A stretch of 64,000 bases of DNA from Sphaerospermopsis sp. SIO1G1 (GTDB lineage Bacteria; Cyanobacteriota; Cyanobacteriia; Cyanobacteriales; Nostocaceae), in the NCBI GenBank assembly GCA_010672785.1, contig JAAHFX010000001.1:267265-331264 (forward strand), read 5' to 3'. The position numbers and the translations under genes were made by a program. Under the pieces are notes generated by a model that was not told the DNA's origin, did no database searches, and saw only the letters and a program-made list of their open reading frames with translations. Positions 48,723-58,888 of the stretch are shown here, piece after piece; the first letter of the stretch is position 1, and every line of letters begins with the position of its first letter.

Positions 48723-49635
48723 AATTTTTTAGTATTTTTTCTAACTTCAGTAGATTGATTTTGAGTCAGTAGATTTGTGATTTTGAAGATGAATCTGCAT
48801 TGATAACTGTCTTTGGTTTGGAGGTAATTAACCAAAGTTGATATCAATAGCTGATACAAGTAATACCAGTTCGTAATTCATACACTATTGGCAGACAAAA
48901 TGCCCAACCAATAAGAGTTTCACTATTATGATTTGAATCTGTATAATTTTAGAGAATTGGTATCATTGAATTTCATTTGCTTGTAAATTTGTGTAGAGAA
49001 ATTGCTCCGACTTACTAATTAGCCAGAGTGAATATGCTATTCAGTAGGAATTAGAAAAAACCAAGTTGAAATGTGCAAATTACAACCTAGACTTTTTCAA
49101 ACTTGACTGAAACTATGCAATCATATAATCCATGTCTATTCAGACTGAAGGTTTTTGCAGATTATACCCACACGAACTGACTAAGATGTTAAAGTTTTCA
49201 CTTGTGTTCCAGGGTTGAATCTTTCATTTATTTACAAGGGTTTTATGAAATACCCGGAATAAATATAGACTATCTTCTGTACTTTTAATTGTCAAGGTTT
49301 GATCTGGGCTATGCAGCAAATACAGAAAATGCTGAGTTTCCTTTCTATAATCAATATTGTTGATATCCATAAATATAATGAATTTATAGTCATAAAACCC
49401 AAAAAATCCATATTTTTTATGACATTTTATCTGTTTTTGAGATAATATGCTAATTGCAAAATCATTACTTTTATTAATGTATAACAATTGACTTGTTAAA
49501 AAAATATCTTTAACTTCCCTCGTAGTACGGGCTTAAGCCCGCATCCAAATCATTTTCAAAACAATATACTTACCCCAAAAACCCTATTCATAAAAATAGA
49601 AATCACAATATTTAACTATTTTAAAAATATCTAAT
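48723..49635. other. Long intergenic region
   Basis: About 910 bp, AT-rich. A degenerate hairpin repeat is at 48888-48918, and the 14-bp palindrome CGGGCTTAAGCCCG is at 49528-49541, downstream of nnr. An 87-codon frame at 49224-49487 (minus) lacks a ribosome-binding site and any recognisable feature, so I do not call it a gene. Confidence 0.45.
49528..49541. terminator. GC palindrome downstream of nnr
   Basis: CGGGCTTAAGCCCG is a perfect palindrome about 95 bp after the nnr stop. It could be a terminator hairpin or a dispersed repeat; no U-run follows. Confidence 0.3.
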
Positions 49636-51171
49636 TTAGGTACACAACAACTTATCAACCAAAACCTTCATTAAATACTGCGTCAAAGTAAAAGCATCAA
49701 CTCCCAATTCTGTCCTTTCCTTTGCGGCTAAAATACCGGCTTGAGAATGCCACCAAGCCGCAGTTGCAACCACATTTTCAACATTAACTTTTTTATTAGC
49801 AACCTGTGCCAAAATTCCCCCCATTAAACCAGTTAACACATCACCACTGCCACCCCGAGCTAAAGCTGGCGTACTTTCAGAATTGACCCAAACCACACCT
49901 TCAGGATTAGAAATAGCCGTTCTTGCCCCTTTTAACAGCACTACAGCCCCCGTTTGTGATGCTGCTGTTTGTACTGCTTGTACCCTATTTTTTAAATCAA
50001 TATCAGGAAATAAACGATGAAATTCTCCAGCATGGGGTGTCAAAATTGTTGGATATTGACGTTTTTGTAAAGTGGAAATAGTTCCTAATTGTGCCAAGAT
50101 ATTTAAACCATCAGCATCTAAAATCAAGGGAGATTCACTATTAACTACTTGCTCAAAAATTGGCATTGCATCTATAGTTAAACCAGGCCCAAAAGCAATA
50201 GCATTAAATGAATTTAAAGCAGTTTTTGGAGGTAATTGTAAATCATAAATTGCGCCAGTTTCCGTTTCTGGACAACCAATAATTAAAGCTTCTGGTAAAT
50301 GGGAAACCAACAGAGGTTTAATACTTTCTGGTACAGCAATAGATAACATTCCCACACCCGAACCACGCGCACCTAAACCAGTTAAAATTGCTCCCCCCGC
50401 ATAACGAGTTGAACCACAAATTAATAGTAAATGTCCAGATTTATATTTATGAGTTGTTGGGTGTAAAGGTAAAGGTAAAGTATTAAAGATTGTGGTTTTG
50501 GTAATACGTTTAATTTTGGGAACTGCACCTAAAACCCCATGAATATCAGCTAAGGGAATATCAAAATCAATTAATTCCACTTTTCCGGTATATTCCACCG
50601 CTTGTTCTTGTAATAAACCCTGTTTCCACAAACCTAAACACAAGGTATGATTTGCTTTGATAGCAGTTCCTAAAACTTCCCCTGTATCTGTGTGTAAACC
50701 GGAGGGTAAGTCAATACTAAAAATAGGTTTATTCCTATCATTAAAATGGTTAATTGCTTCAGCAATATTCCCGGTAATTTCTCGTTCTAAACCAAAACCA
50801 AATAACCCATCAACTAAAAAATCACAATTTGGTAATTCTGCAAGTTCTTGATAACAGGGAATACCCAAACTCTGAGCATATTTTAAATGTTGATCAGTTA
50901 GTTTTTTAAGTTTAGGGAAAGGTTGATAAATCCAAACTTGATAACCTTGAAAATGTAATTCTCTAGCGACAACTAAAGCATCACCACCATTATGTCCAGG
51001 CCCTGCTAAAATTCCGATAGTTTGACCTTTGGGAATGATATTATTGAGACGATTACTAATTAAACCAGCTACCTTTTCCATTAAAGCAGCAACCGGCATT
51101 CCCGCGGCAAATATCCTTGCTTCAATGTCACGCATTTGAGCAGCATTAACAATTATTTGTTCTTTATTCAT
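49636..51171 (-). CDS. nnr: Bifunctional NAD(P)HX epimerase / ADP-dependent dehydratase
   Basis: Repairs hydrated NAD(P)H. A 511-residue two-domain protein: an N-terminal YjeF_N epimerase (~1-215, with GPGHNGGDALVVARELH and SIDLPSGLHTDTGEV) and a C-terminal ribokinase-like dehydratase (~230-505, with TPHAGEFHRL, VVLLKGARTAI and the GGSGDVLTGLMGGILAQ signature). Full length and intact. A heptamer array lies upstream. Confidence 0.95.
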   Translation of the reverse strand: MNKEQIIVNAAQMRDIEARIFAAGMPVAALMEKVAGLISNRLNNIIPKGQTIGILAGPGHNGGDALVVARELHFQGYQVWIYQPFPKLKKLTDQHLKYAQSLGIPCYQELAELPNCDFLVDGLFGFGLEREITGNIAEAINHFNDRNKPIFSIDLPSGLHTDTGEVLGTAIKANHTLCLGLWKQGLLQEQAVEYTGKVELIDFDIPLADIHGVLGAVPKIKRITKTTIFNTLPLPLHPTTHKYKSGHLLLICGSTRYAGGAILTGLGARGSGVGMLSIAVPESIKPLLVSHLPEALIIGCPETETGAIYDLQLPPKTALNSFNAIAFGPGLTIDAMPIFEQVVNSESPLILDADGLNILAQLGTISTLQKRQYPTILTPHAGEFHRLFPDIDLKNRVQAVQTAASQTGAVVLLKGARTAISNPEGVVWVNSESTPALARGGSGDVLTGLMGGILAQVANKKVNVENVVATAAWWHSQAGILAAKERTELGVDAFTLTQYLMKVLVDKLLCT

Positions 51172-51337
51172 AAGTAATAGTTGATAATTGAGTTTATACC
51201 GTACTTGTGATGCTAAATTACCAGTCTGAAAAAGGGAACAGGGAATAGGGAACAGAGTAAAAAGGTAAATTTTATAATAAAATCTAAAGTCTATGGCTGA
51301 TGTCTTATATATATTTAGCCTTCCGAAACTAATAAAT

Positions 51338-51412
51338 AATAACTGAAAACTGAAAACTGAAAACTGAAAACTGAAAACTGAAAACTGTTAACTGTTAACT
51401 GTTAACTGTTCA
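51338..51412. repeat. Heptamer array ending at a stop codon
   Basis: About ten units, ACTGAAA then ACTGTTA/ACTGTTC. On the minus strand it begins at the TGA stop of the SPOR-like gene (51410-51412). Confidence 0.85.
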
Positions 51413-52297
51413 CTGACCATAGTAAACTCTAGCATTACCATAGCCTAAACTTTTCAAATAATCATTCCATTGTTCAGCATCCGAACGCTGTTGAAAAGCA
51501 CCCACAGCTATATGAGTTCCACGGGGTTGATATCTCGTATAAACATTAGCATTACTACCAATTTTTTGCTGTATCTCTTGCTGGAGAAAATCTAAATTAT
51601 CTCGATTTATCGGAATAACTACATAGTAATAGTTTGGTTGAGGTTGACGAAAAGTAGGATTAGCAGTGAGATTATTGATGACATTCGGTGAAGTATTCAT
51701 AGAATTATTATTGAAATTGTTATTAAAATTGTTGTTAGAGTTATTATTGAAATTGTTATTAGAACTATTATTGAAACTATTATTGAAATTAGTATTAGAA
51801 CTATTAGAAATTGTTTGAGGACTGTAGTTAACAAGTTGTCCAGAAGCAGATCCAAGAATACCTACATTTAGAATACCACTTGATTCTAATTCTCTGACTC
51901 TGCGTTGAGCATTATCTGGTCGAGTAAATACACCAGATTGAATAATTCTGACTCCATTAATTTCTCGAATATATGCAGTATTTTCAATTTGTTGAATTCT
52001 TTGCAAAACTTCTCTGTCACCACTATTAACATAGACAATGTACTTATCAAAAACCTGTCTAGACTGATTAATTTGTGTATTGGGATTGGTTTGATATATG
52101 GGATTATTTGTGTCAAAATCTATAATCTGAGTTTGCTGTGTTTGTATTTGTGGTGATGTTTGTTGATTAGGACTCTGATATAGGTTTGGTAAGAATGTTT
52201 GTGCCTGGATAGATTTAGGCATAAGCGTAAAACATCCACTTATAATTAAGGAAAAAAGTGATAACTTAGATAATTGTTGTTTGATGGAATGAAACAT
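51410..52297 (-). CDS. Secreted SPOR-like repeat protein with Asn-rich linker
   Basis: A 295-residue exported protein: a signal peptide (about 1-32), then two SPOR-like units (~68-150, YIVYVNSGDREVLQRIQQ; and ~222-295, YYYVVIPINRDNL to the C-terminus). Between them is a linker (about 165-205) made almost only of Asn, Phe and Ser, encoded by an ATT/GTT-rich microsatellite on the plus strand (51705-51800). SPOR domains bind peptidoglycan, so a cell-wall role is inferred. Called SPOR-like from pattern only. Confidence 0.6.
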   Translation of the reverse strand: MFHSIKQQLSKLSLFSLIISGCFTLMPKSIQAQTFLPNLYQSPNQQTSPQIQTQQTQIIDFDTNNPIYQTNPNTQINQSRQVFDKYIVYVNSGDREVLQRIQQIENTAYIREINGVRIIQSGVFTRPDNAQRRVRELESSGILNVGILGSASGQLVNYSPQTISNSSNTNFNNSFNNSSNNNFNNNSNNNFNNNFNNNSMNTSPNVINNLTANPTFRQPQPNYYYVVIPINRDNLDFLQQEIQQKIGSNANVYTRYQPRGTHIAVGAFQQRSDAEQWNDYLKSLGYGNARVYYGQ

Positions 52298-52604
52298 AAT
52301 CTTATCCGGGGTATGGTGTGAATTTTCTGTTAGTAGAATATGACTTTGGGAATTATAGAAAAGACCTGCAAGTTAATATACAAGCGTTGAGAATTTTTAC
52401 TTATGAATTGCTTCAGATTCTACTAGATTTATTGTAGTCAGCTATGGAGAAGCAAGGAGCTTTTGAGTTTTGACTTTTAACTTTTGACTTGTGCGTAGCG
52501 CTATGGGAAACCGCCACATAACTTGTGCTACAATTGGAGAATATATCGCTTTGTGCTAAAATCGTCAGCCTTTAAGAAATAGTTAGTAACAAACACTGTT
52601 ACAA

Positions 52605-53663
52605 GTGTCAATTATGGAAAAAGTTGTTGTTGGTCTTTCTGGTGGCGTTGACAGTTCTGTCGCTGCTGCTATTTTACACAATCAGGGCTATGATGTAATA
52701 GGTTTGACCCTTTGGTTAATGAAAGGTAAGGGTCAATGTTGTTCTGAAGGAATGATTGACGCAGCAAGTATTTGTGAACAATTAGGTGTTCCCCACGAAA
52801 TTGTTGATATTCGGGATGTCTTCCAAGCTAATATTGTTGATTATTTGGTATCTGGCTATAGTGTGGGAATTACGCCTTTACCCTGTTCTCAATGTAACAA
52901 GACTGTCAAGTTTGGCCCGATGGTGGAATATGCACGGGAAAAATTAGATAGTCGGGCGATCGCCACAGGTCATTATGCGCGAATTACTTACGATGAAACT
53001 TCTGGACGTTATCAATTATTACGTGCTTTAGATCGGAATAAAGATCAGTCATATTTCTTGTATGATCTGTCTCAAGATTTACTCAGTGCCACTATATTTC
53101 CGTTGGGAGAATTAAACAAAAGTGATACCCGGAAAATAGCTGCTGATTATGGTTTGAAAACCGCCGATAAACCAGAAAGTCAAGATTTATGCTTGGTGGA
53201 AAGTAATGGTTCAATGCGGGCATTTTTGGATAAATATTTAGCTCCCAAACCCGGTGATATTGTGGATACTACTGGTAAGGTTTTGGGTCAACATGATGGT
53301 GTCCATCATTACACTATTGGTCAGCGGAAGGGTTTAGGTATTGCTGCTGCTGAACCTTTATATGTGATTGAATTGGATGCAGTTAATAATAGGGTAGTAG
53401 TTGGCGATCGCACTAAAGGAACTCAGGGAGAATGTACAGTATATCGAGTTAACTGGGTATCCATTGCTGCACCGACAACTCCCATCCGTGCAGAGGTGCA
53501 AATTCGTTATCGTTCAAAACCCGTACCTGTGACAGTCATACCTTTGGAAGATGACAGAGTGCGGTTAGTTTTTGATGAACCTCAATTCAGTATTACCCCT
53601 GGACAAGCAGCAGTTTGGTATGAAGGAGAAAAGGTCTTGGGTGGGGGAATAATTGAACAGTAG
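52605..53663 (+). CDS. mnmA: tRNA-specific 2-thiouridylase MnmA
   Basis: Thiolates U34 of Lys, Glu and Gln tRNAs. The PP-loop GLSGGVDSS is at 10-18, with catalytic cysteines Cys97 (CNKTVKFG) and Cys196 (SQDLCLV) and the C-terminal beta-barrel domains. 352 residues from GTG 52605; ATG 52614 ([11 protein letters not shown]) is an equally good start. The Cys numbering is from GTG. Confidence 0.95.
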   Translation: MSIMEKVVVGLSGGVDSSVAAAILHNQGYDVIGLTLWLMKGKGQCCSEGMIDAASICEQLGVPHEIVDIRDVFQANIVDYLVSGYSVGITPLPCSQCNKTVKFGPMVEYAREKLDSRAIATGHYARITYDETSGRYQLLRALDRNKDQSYFLYDLSQDLLSATIFPLGELNKSDTRKIAADYGLKTADKPESQDLCLVESNGSMRAFLDKYLAPKPGDIVDTTGKVLGQHDGVHHYTIGQRKGLGIAAAEPLYVIELDAVNNRVVVGDRTKGTQGECTVYRVNWVSIAAPTTPIRAEVQIRYRSKPVPVTVIPLEDDRVRLVFDEPQFSITPGQAAVWYEGEKVLGGGIIEQ

Positions 53664-54369
53664 AGAAGTTGTATACAGCGTCTCTACAAGGGTTTCACGT
53701 CACGGGTATTTAATTTCCACCAGATGTCTATTTAGCTAATTTAGGACTTACGCAAAATCTACTTCAAATACTGTCATTGTCATGTAAGGAAGTAATCTTC
53801 AACCCAGATATAGGGTACAGTGGGAGAATCATTTTCAGATTTCTGCACACACCAGTTATATCACAAGTGAGGGGAGTGATATTACGCAGAAGTTACGGAA
53901 GAATGAACCACGAAGGACGCGAAGGACACGAAGGTAAGAGTTTTTGAGAGATATTTTGCGTAAGTCCTATGAATATAAAACCAAATTTGTTGTCTGCACT
54001 AACAAGTTTTTAAACATCTTCTCATACATTAAGCAGATGATGTTCACCTATTATTGTTGATAAAAAAACTAGCTGTTATAGATTTTGATTGTCAGAGTAT
54101 TCCAAGTTAAAAAATACCTAATTTTCATTGCGTTAGCGGAGATTGAAGCAATCTCTAGTTTTGGAGCATTTATTGTTAAGAACACTCTCAACAAATATTC
54201 TAACTCTTGATTTCTGAATTCTTACCATTAGTGATTATTTCTTCAACACTTACTCTAGTCGCTTCTAACTCAGAAATGATATGATATCCGAAAAATTACT
54301 CAGAATTAATACACAAGCATTAATAAAAATAGTTGTTTTGTGTTCTTGTACTTTGACTAGGGTTTACTT
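53664..54369. other. Intergenic region dominated by a composite MITE
   Basis: A 226-bp element with perfect 12-bp inverted ends occupies 53743-53968. The remaining ~400 bp is AT-rich with no gene or RNA recognised. Confidence 0.55.
53743..53968. repeat. 226-bp composite MITE with perfect 12-bp terminal inverted repeats
   Basis: Ends AGGACTTACGCA (53743-53754) and TGCGTAAGTCCT (53957-53968). Inside are the 'actgtcattg' unit, the ~40-bp unit shared inverted with 42350-42405 (TGTGATATAACTGGTGTGTG on the minus strand), and the 'accacgaagga' unit, so it combines segments found separately in other elements. Confidence 0.75.
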
Positions 54370-55140
54370 ATGAAAGTTGATTATGCTAAAGCTTTAAAAT
54401 TAGCAATTTCTGCCAAAGAATGTTATGAAGATTTTGCAACAGTTGTATTTAGTGAATGGGACGAAAAACCTTTCTTTATTAATCAAGAAAACACAGATAC
54501 CCAATTGGCAATTTTTAATGAATCATCAGCAGTTACTATTATATTTCGTGGTAGTGATTCCTATACTGATTGGGTAACAAACTTGAGTACCAAACAAAGA
54601 CGTGTTGAAGTTAACCAACAAGTAGTTAAAGGACAAATTATTGCCGAACAAGAGAAAATATATCCATACTCCACAAATAACAAATCTAAATCTTTATTGC
54701 ACAAAGGGTTTTCTAAATCTTACTTTTCTGTCAGAGAAGAAATTCATAACTATATTAAAAACAATAATGTTTCTAGTCTCACTATTACAGGCCATAGTTT
54801 AGGTGGTGCATTATCAATTATATGTGCAGTGGATCTTCAATATAATTTTGGGAACTTACTAACTTCCATAGAAACTTATACATTTGGAGCGCCAAAAGTA
54901 GGTAATCAAGGATTTTGTCAGTCTTATAATCAGAGAGTTCCTAAAAGTTATCATTTCATACATGGTCTGGATCTCATACCAGCCTTACCCAGATGGTGGC
55001 AAGGATATTCTACCACCAAAACACAACTGCGAATTTGTCCCCCGTTAAGTTGGAATTTTGTCTCTGCTAGATTTAAAGACCATAAAATTATTAACTATGT
55101 TAATTACTTCCAAGAAAAATTAAAATCATCTGGTAATTAA
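54370..55140 (+). CDS. Class 3 lipase-family hydrolase
   Basis: A 256-residue alpha/beta hydrolase. The nucleophile elbow GHSLGG holds Ser143. Asp is in HGLDLIPALP and His in FKDHKIINY, completing a plausible triad. IIFRGSD near 57-63 is the usual oxyanion-region motif. No signal peptide, so probably cytoplasmic. Followed 34 bp later by an acetamidase/formamidase-like gene on the same strand. Substrate unknown. Confidence 0.88.
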   Translation: MKVDYAKALKLAISAKECYEDFATVVFSEWDEKPFFINQENTDTQLAIFNESSAVTIIFRGSDSYTDWVTNLSTKQRRVEVNQQVVKGQIIAEQEKIYPYSTNNKSKSLLHKGFSKSYFSVREEIHNYIKNNNVSSLTITGHSLGGALSIICAVDLQYNFGNLLTSIETYTFGAPKVGNQGFCQSYNQRVPKSYHFIHGLDLIPALPRWWQGYSTTKTQLRICPPLSWNFVSARFKDHKIINYVNYFQEKLKSSGN

Positions 55141-55174
55141 TTCATTAGTTAATCATTAATCAGCATCTACTAAA

Positions 55175-56137
55175 ATGACTCATCATATTTTAAAAGCTAC
55201 CAAAGAAACTGTGCATTTAGGTGGCTTTTCTCATCTGTTAAAACCAGTATTATTTGTAGATTCCCATGATACAGTAGACGTAGAAACCTACACGGGTTAC
55301 TATGTTTATCATCAAGCACCACCAGAATTTTTAACACCGGAATTGATAGATATTTGTGAAAATTTATCACCTACAAAAAAAGTATCCACCGGTCCTCATT
55401 TACTAACAGGGCCAATCTTCATTCAAGATGCTCAACCAGGGGATGTTTTAGAAATACAATTAGAAGAGATATATCCCAGTTTACCGATAGGTTTTAATGC
55501 TATTCGTTCCGGATGGGGTGCATTACCAGAAAAGTTTTCTCAACCTGCATTAAGGTTTATTCATCTTGACTTAGAAAATAAAATTGCTGAATTTCCTACA
55601 GGTTCAAATATTAAAATTCCCCTCACACCTTTCTTTGGTATTTTAGGAGTTGCTACCCCAGAAAATAATCGTAATTCAATTCCTCCTGGTACTTATGGAG
55701 GGAATATTGATAACCGTCAATTACAAGCTGGATCAAAAATATTTTTACCTGTATGTGTTCCCGGTGCTTTATTTTCTATCGGTGATGGCCATTCTGCACA
55801 GGGAGATGGAGAAGTAAATGTAACTGCAATAGAAACATCTATGAATGGGAGAATTAAATTGATATTGCGTAAAGATTTAAAATTTAAAAATCCGATTGCA
55901 GAAACTTCTACATATTTTATCACAATGGGTTTTGCAGACAGTTTAGATACAGCTTTGGAATTAGCGTTAATAAATATGATTGAGTTTTTACAAAGCTTTG
56001 CTAATTTATCCCCAGAAGATGCGTATGTTTTATGTAGTTTAGCAGTGAATTTTCATATTACTCAAGTTGTTAATAGTCCCCATAAAGGAGTACATGGAAT
56101 TTTGCCGAAATCAATTTTACCAACTTTGAATATTTAG
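55175..56137 (+). CDS. Acetamidase/formamidase family protein
   Basis: A 320-residue FmdA/AmdA-type amidase. Recognisable blocks are GPHLLTGPIFIQDAQPGDVL (about 73-92), PPGTYGGNIDNRQLQAGS (about 169-186) and GDGHSAQGDGEVNVTAIE (about 204-221), the last with the conserved metal-binding His/Asp. It hydrolyses short-chain amides in characterised members. Probably co-transcribed with the lipase-like gene. Confidence 0.92.
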   Translation: MTHHILKATKETVHLGGFSHLLKPVLFVDSHDTVDVETYTGYYVYHQAPPEFLTPELIDICENLSPTKKVSTGPHLLTGPIFIQDAQPGDVLEIQLEEIYPSLPIGFNAIRSGWGALPEKFSQPALRFIHLDLENKIAEFPTGSNIKIPLTPFFGILGVATPENNRNSIPPGTYGGNIDNRQLQAGSKIFLPVCVPGALFSIGDGHSAQGDGEVNVTAIETSMNGRIKLILRKDLKFKNPIAETSTYFITMGFADSLDTALELALINMIEFLQSFANLSPEDAYVLCSLAVNFHITQVVNSPHKGVHGILPKSILPTLNI

Positions 56138-56257
56138 AGGGTTGGTAAGTTTTAATTTTCATCATTATTGATATTAAACAAGGGAATATTCAAGGAATAA
56201 TACCGATGCACCCGGAAAAGATATGATAGCGTTACGCATCAAACCCTCGATAATGGT

Positions 56258-56296
56258 GCGGTGCGTTACAAACTCCGTTCTCACACACCCTACAAT
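56258..56296. repeat. GTGCGTTACAAACTCCGTTC repeat copy
   Basis: Matches 42598-42634 and the inverted 39178-39216. Located between convergent genes. Confidence 0.7.
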
Positions 56297-56389
56297 ACTT
56301 TTGGGATAACAGACATCCAAAACTCTTCCCTGATTCTTCCTGTTCTCTGACTTCACGAAAAATTAATAAATCAAATCGGATCACCATAG

Positions 56390-58297
56390 TTAAAATAATT
56401 CTATGATCGAAAACTGTCTTTGTTTTTCTAATTCCTGTATTCTTCTTTTTTCACCCATCGCATTTTCATAATATAATCTCTCTTTTTCTGGTTCAGTTTT
56501 GGAATCTACTTTTTCCCATTGTTCCATAAAATAACGGTGACGTTTTTCTCGGAATACTTTTTCCATGCAAGCTAAGGTTGCTTGTACAACTTGGGGGGTT
56601 CTGATAATTTCTAATTTATTTTTCTCATCTAAATGAAATACATGAGATAATATGTTTAAATCTTCTGCTAATTCTAAATAACGATTTTCTAATTTAGAAA
56701 TTAAATCATTATCTTCTAAGGGAAATACTAAACTTTGTTGCCACAATAAACGATGATGAGAAAGACTAAACTCTAAATTACGATCTTCTAATTCTGCAAA
56801 GATCATTTCACGTTGTTCAGGACAATGTAAAAATATCCGCAATAATAACGCCTCAGCTTGTTCTAATAAACTCTTTTCTGTTGTAGCTACGGTGAATTTG
56901 GGTTTTTTTGATTCCTGTTTACGTGGCCGTGCTGGAGTTTTGAAATGAGAAGGTGCAATTTGAGTTAGTAGGTTTTCAACTCTCAGGGGGATTAATCTTG
57001 TATCCCCTAAACTCAGGATTTCTGCGCAGTAGGAAATATAATAATTAAGTGTATCACTGTTACCTATATTTTGCAAGATTTTGACAATTTCTTTAGTAAC
57101 AATTTGAAAATCTGTAGCTTGTTTTAAATCTCGATCTTTGATGATTTCTTCTATTTGCCAATTTAACCATAATGGCGCGTTTGCTAATAATTGTTGATAG
57201 TTTTCAACTGTGTGGTTTTGTAAATATTCATCAGCATCTTTACCATTAGGTAAATTGAGAATTTTTAATTGTACTTCTCCTTGATATGCTAGGTTAGCAA
57301 TTTCTCCAATTGCTCTTTCTGTAGCATTAGTTCCGGCTTTATCAGCATCAAAATTAAGTATTAACTGTTTGGAATCACAATAACGTAATAATAATCTAAT
57401 TTGTTCTATACTTAATGCTGTTCCTAGAGAAGCAACGACATTATTTACTCCTGCTGCATGGAGAGCGATCGCATCAAAATATCCCTCTACAACCACAGCT
57501 TGATCTAATTTAGAAACACCGTCTTTAGCTTGATCTAAAGCAAATAAAGTTTTCCCCTTCAGAAATAATTCTGTCTCTGGAGAATTCAAATATTTTGGTT
57601 GCTCTTCAGTTAATGTTCTCCCACCAAAAGCAATCACTCTACCTTGTACATCTCGAATCGGAATCATCAAGCGATCGCGGAATACATCATAATAACCTTT
57701 ATCTTCTTTTCTCGGTTTAATTAAACCTGCTTTATCTACTAACTGGACTGGATAATTTTTATTTTCCACCAAATACCGATACAAAGTTTCCCATCCTGCT
57801 GGTGCATAACCTAAGCCAAATTGTTGAATTGTTTCCGTTGTTAATTTTCGCTCTTCCTGCAAATATAACATTGCTTTTTGACCTAAACTTTGTCGTAAAG
57901 CGTGTTGATAAAATTGAGCAGCAGAAGCCAAAACTTCATATAATTGATCTCGTAAAGAAATCTGACGTTGTAATTCTTGTCTTTGTTCAGGCGCTAAACT
58001 TTTAACAGGTACTTGATAACGTTGAGCTAAACCTAAAACAACGTCTCCAAAATTCCGTTTATCCAACTCCATGATAAACTTAATAGCATTTCCTCCAGCT
58101 TGACAACCAAAGCAATAATATATTTGTTTACCTGGACTAACTGTAAAACTAGGTGTCTTTTCATTATGAAAAGGACATAAACCAACAAAATCTTTTCCTC
58201 TTTTTTTTAAAACTACATAATCTGAAACCACCTCAACAATATCAGCTCGGCTTTTTACTTCTTCAATAGTATCTGGATGTATACGGGGAATTTGCAT
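56390..58297 (-). CDS. dnaG: DNA primase
   Basis: Makes RNA primers for replication. The 635 residues include the CHC2-type zinc site (Cys41, His44, Cys62, Cys65), the catalytic core with the TOPRIM domain (VVVEGYFDAIALHAAG and LILNFDADKAG), and a C-terminal helicase-binding domain. Length normal. Upstream lies a tandem 'taattcgtagttcg' array. Confidence 0.96.
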   Translation of the reverse strand: MQIPRIHPDTIEEVKSRADIVEVVSDYVVLKKRGKDFVGLCPFHNEKTPSFTVSPGKQIYYCFGCQAGGNAIKFIMELDKRNFGDVVLGLAQRYQVPVKSLAPEQRQELQRQISLRDQLYEVLASAAQFYQHALRQSLGQKAMLYLQEERKLTTETIQQFGLGYAPAGWETLYRYLVENKNYPVQLVDKAGLIKPRKEDKGYYDVFRDRLMIPIRDVQGRVIAFGGRTLTEEQPKYLNSPETELFLKGKTLFALDQAKDGVSKLDQAVVVEGYFDAIALHAAGVNNVVASLGTALSIEQIRLLLRYCDSKQLILNFDADKAGTNATERAIGEIANLAYQGEVQLKILNLPNGKDADEYLQNHTVENYQQLLANAPLWLNWQIEEIIKDRDLKQATDFQIVTKEIVKILQNIGNSDTLNYYISYCAEILSLGDTRLIPLRVENLLTQIAPSHFKTPARPRKQESKKPKFTVATTEKSLLEQAEALLLRIFLHCPEQREMIFAELEDRNLEFSLSHHRLLWQQSLVFPLEDNDLISKLENRYLELAEDLNILSHVFHLDEKNKLEIIRTPQVVQATLACMEKVFREKRHRYFMEQWEKVDSKTEPEKERLYYENAMGEKRRIQELEKQRQFSIIELF

Positions 58298-58309
58298 TTT
58301 AAGTAATTC

Positions 58310-58475
58310 GTAATTCGTAGTTCGTAATTCGTAGTTCGTAATTCGTAGTTCGTAATTCGTAGTTCGTAATTCGTAGTTCGTAATTCGTAATGCTCCCTTC
58401 GGTAGAGCTTCGCTTGCGTAATTCGTAGCTAGTAATTCGTATTTCGTAATACTCCTTTTGGGAGAGCTATGAATA
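58310..58475. repeat. 14-bp tandem array plus CTCC-GGAG hairpin repeats
   Basis: About six copies of GTAATTCGTAGTTC at 58310-58392, then copies of the 'aatgctcccttcggtagagct' unit related to 16189-16290. It occupies the dnaG upstream region. Confidence 0.85.
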
Positions 58476-58633
58476 ACGCCACACTTCGTGAACGCTAACG
58501 TAATTGGTGATTTATTGGTAAATTAATATTGCGATCGCATTGATTTACAGTTTATATTAATTATAATAACCTAAATTGCTAGTTAGTGATACATAATTAG
58601 GTTTTATTTAGCAAAGATGAGGATTTTAAACTT

Positions 58634-58888
58634 ATGAATAAAGTAATAGAAAAGCAATCATCTCTGATAGAAATTATCTCAGGTTTAACAGCCGAACAAC
58701 AGCAAGAAGTATTAAGTTTTATTGAGTTCTTACAATTTAAAGCACAACAACAAGATACAAAACAAAAATCCTTAGAAAAATTAGGTTGGATGCCTGGTTT
58801 TTTTGAAGAAGTAATTGGTGGTTGGGTAGGAGAACCCCTCACAAGAGCAGAACAAGGTGAATATGAAATCAGAGAGGATTTATTTTGA
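58634..58888 (+). CDS. Antitoxin-like protein of a VapBC-type pair
   Basis: An 84-residue protein starting with a short DUF2281-like helix region (LIEIISGLTAEQQQEVLSFI then EFLQFK) and ending in an acidic tail. It directly precedes a PIN-domain toxin with a 4-base overlap (TTGA), the usual antitoxin-toxin order. No clear DNA-binding fold is visible. Confidence 0.75.
   Translation: MNKVIEKQSSLIEIISGLTAEQQQEVLSFIEFLQFKAQQQDTKQKSLEKLGWMPGFFEEVIGGWVGEPLTRAEQGEYEIREDLF

Noticed and set aside
49224..49487. 87-codon frame on the minus strand
   Set aside because: No ribosome-binding site, no recognisable domain, strongly AT-driven composition; treated as intergenic.
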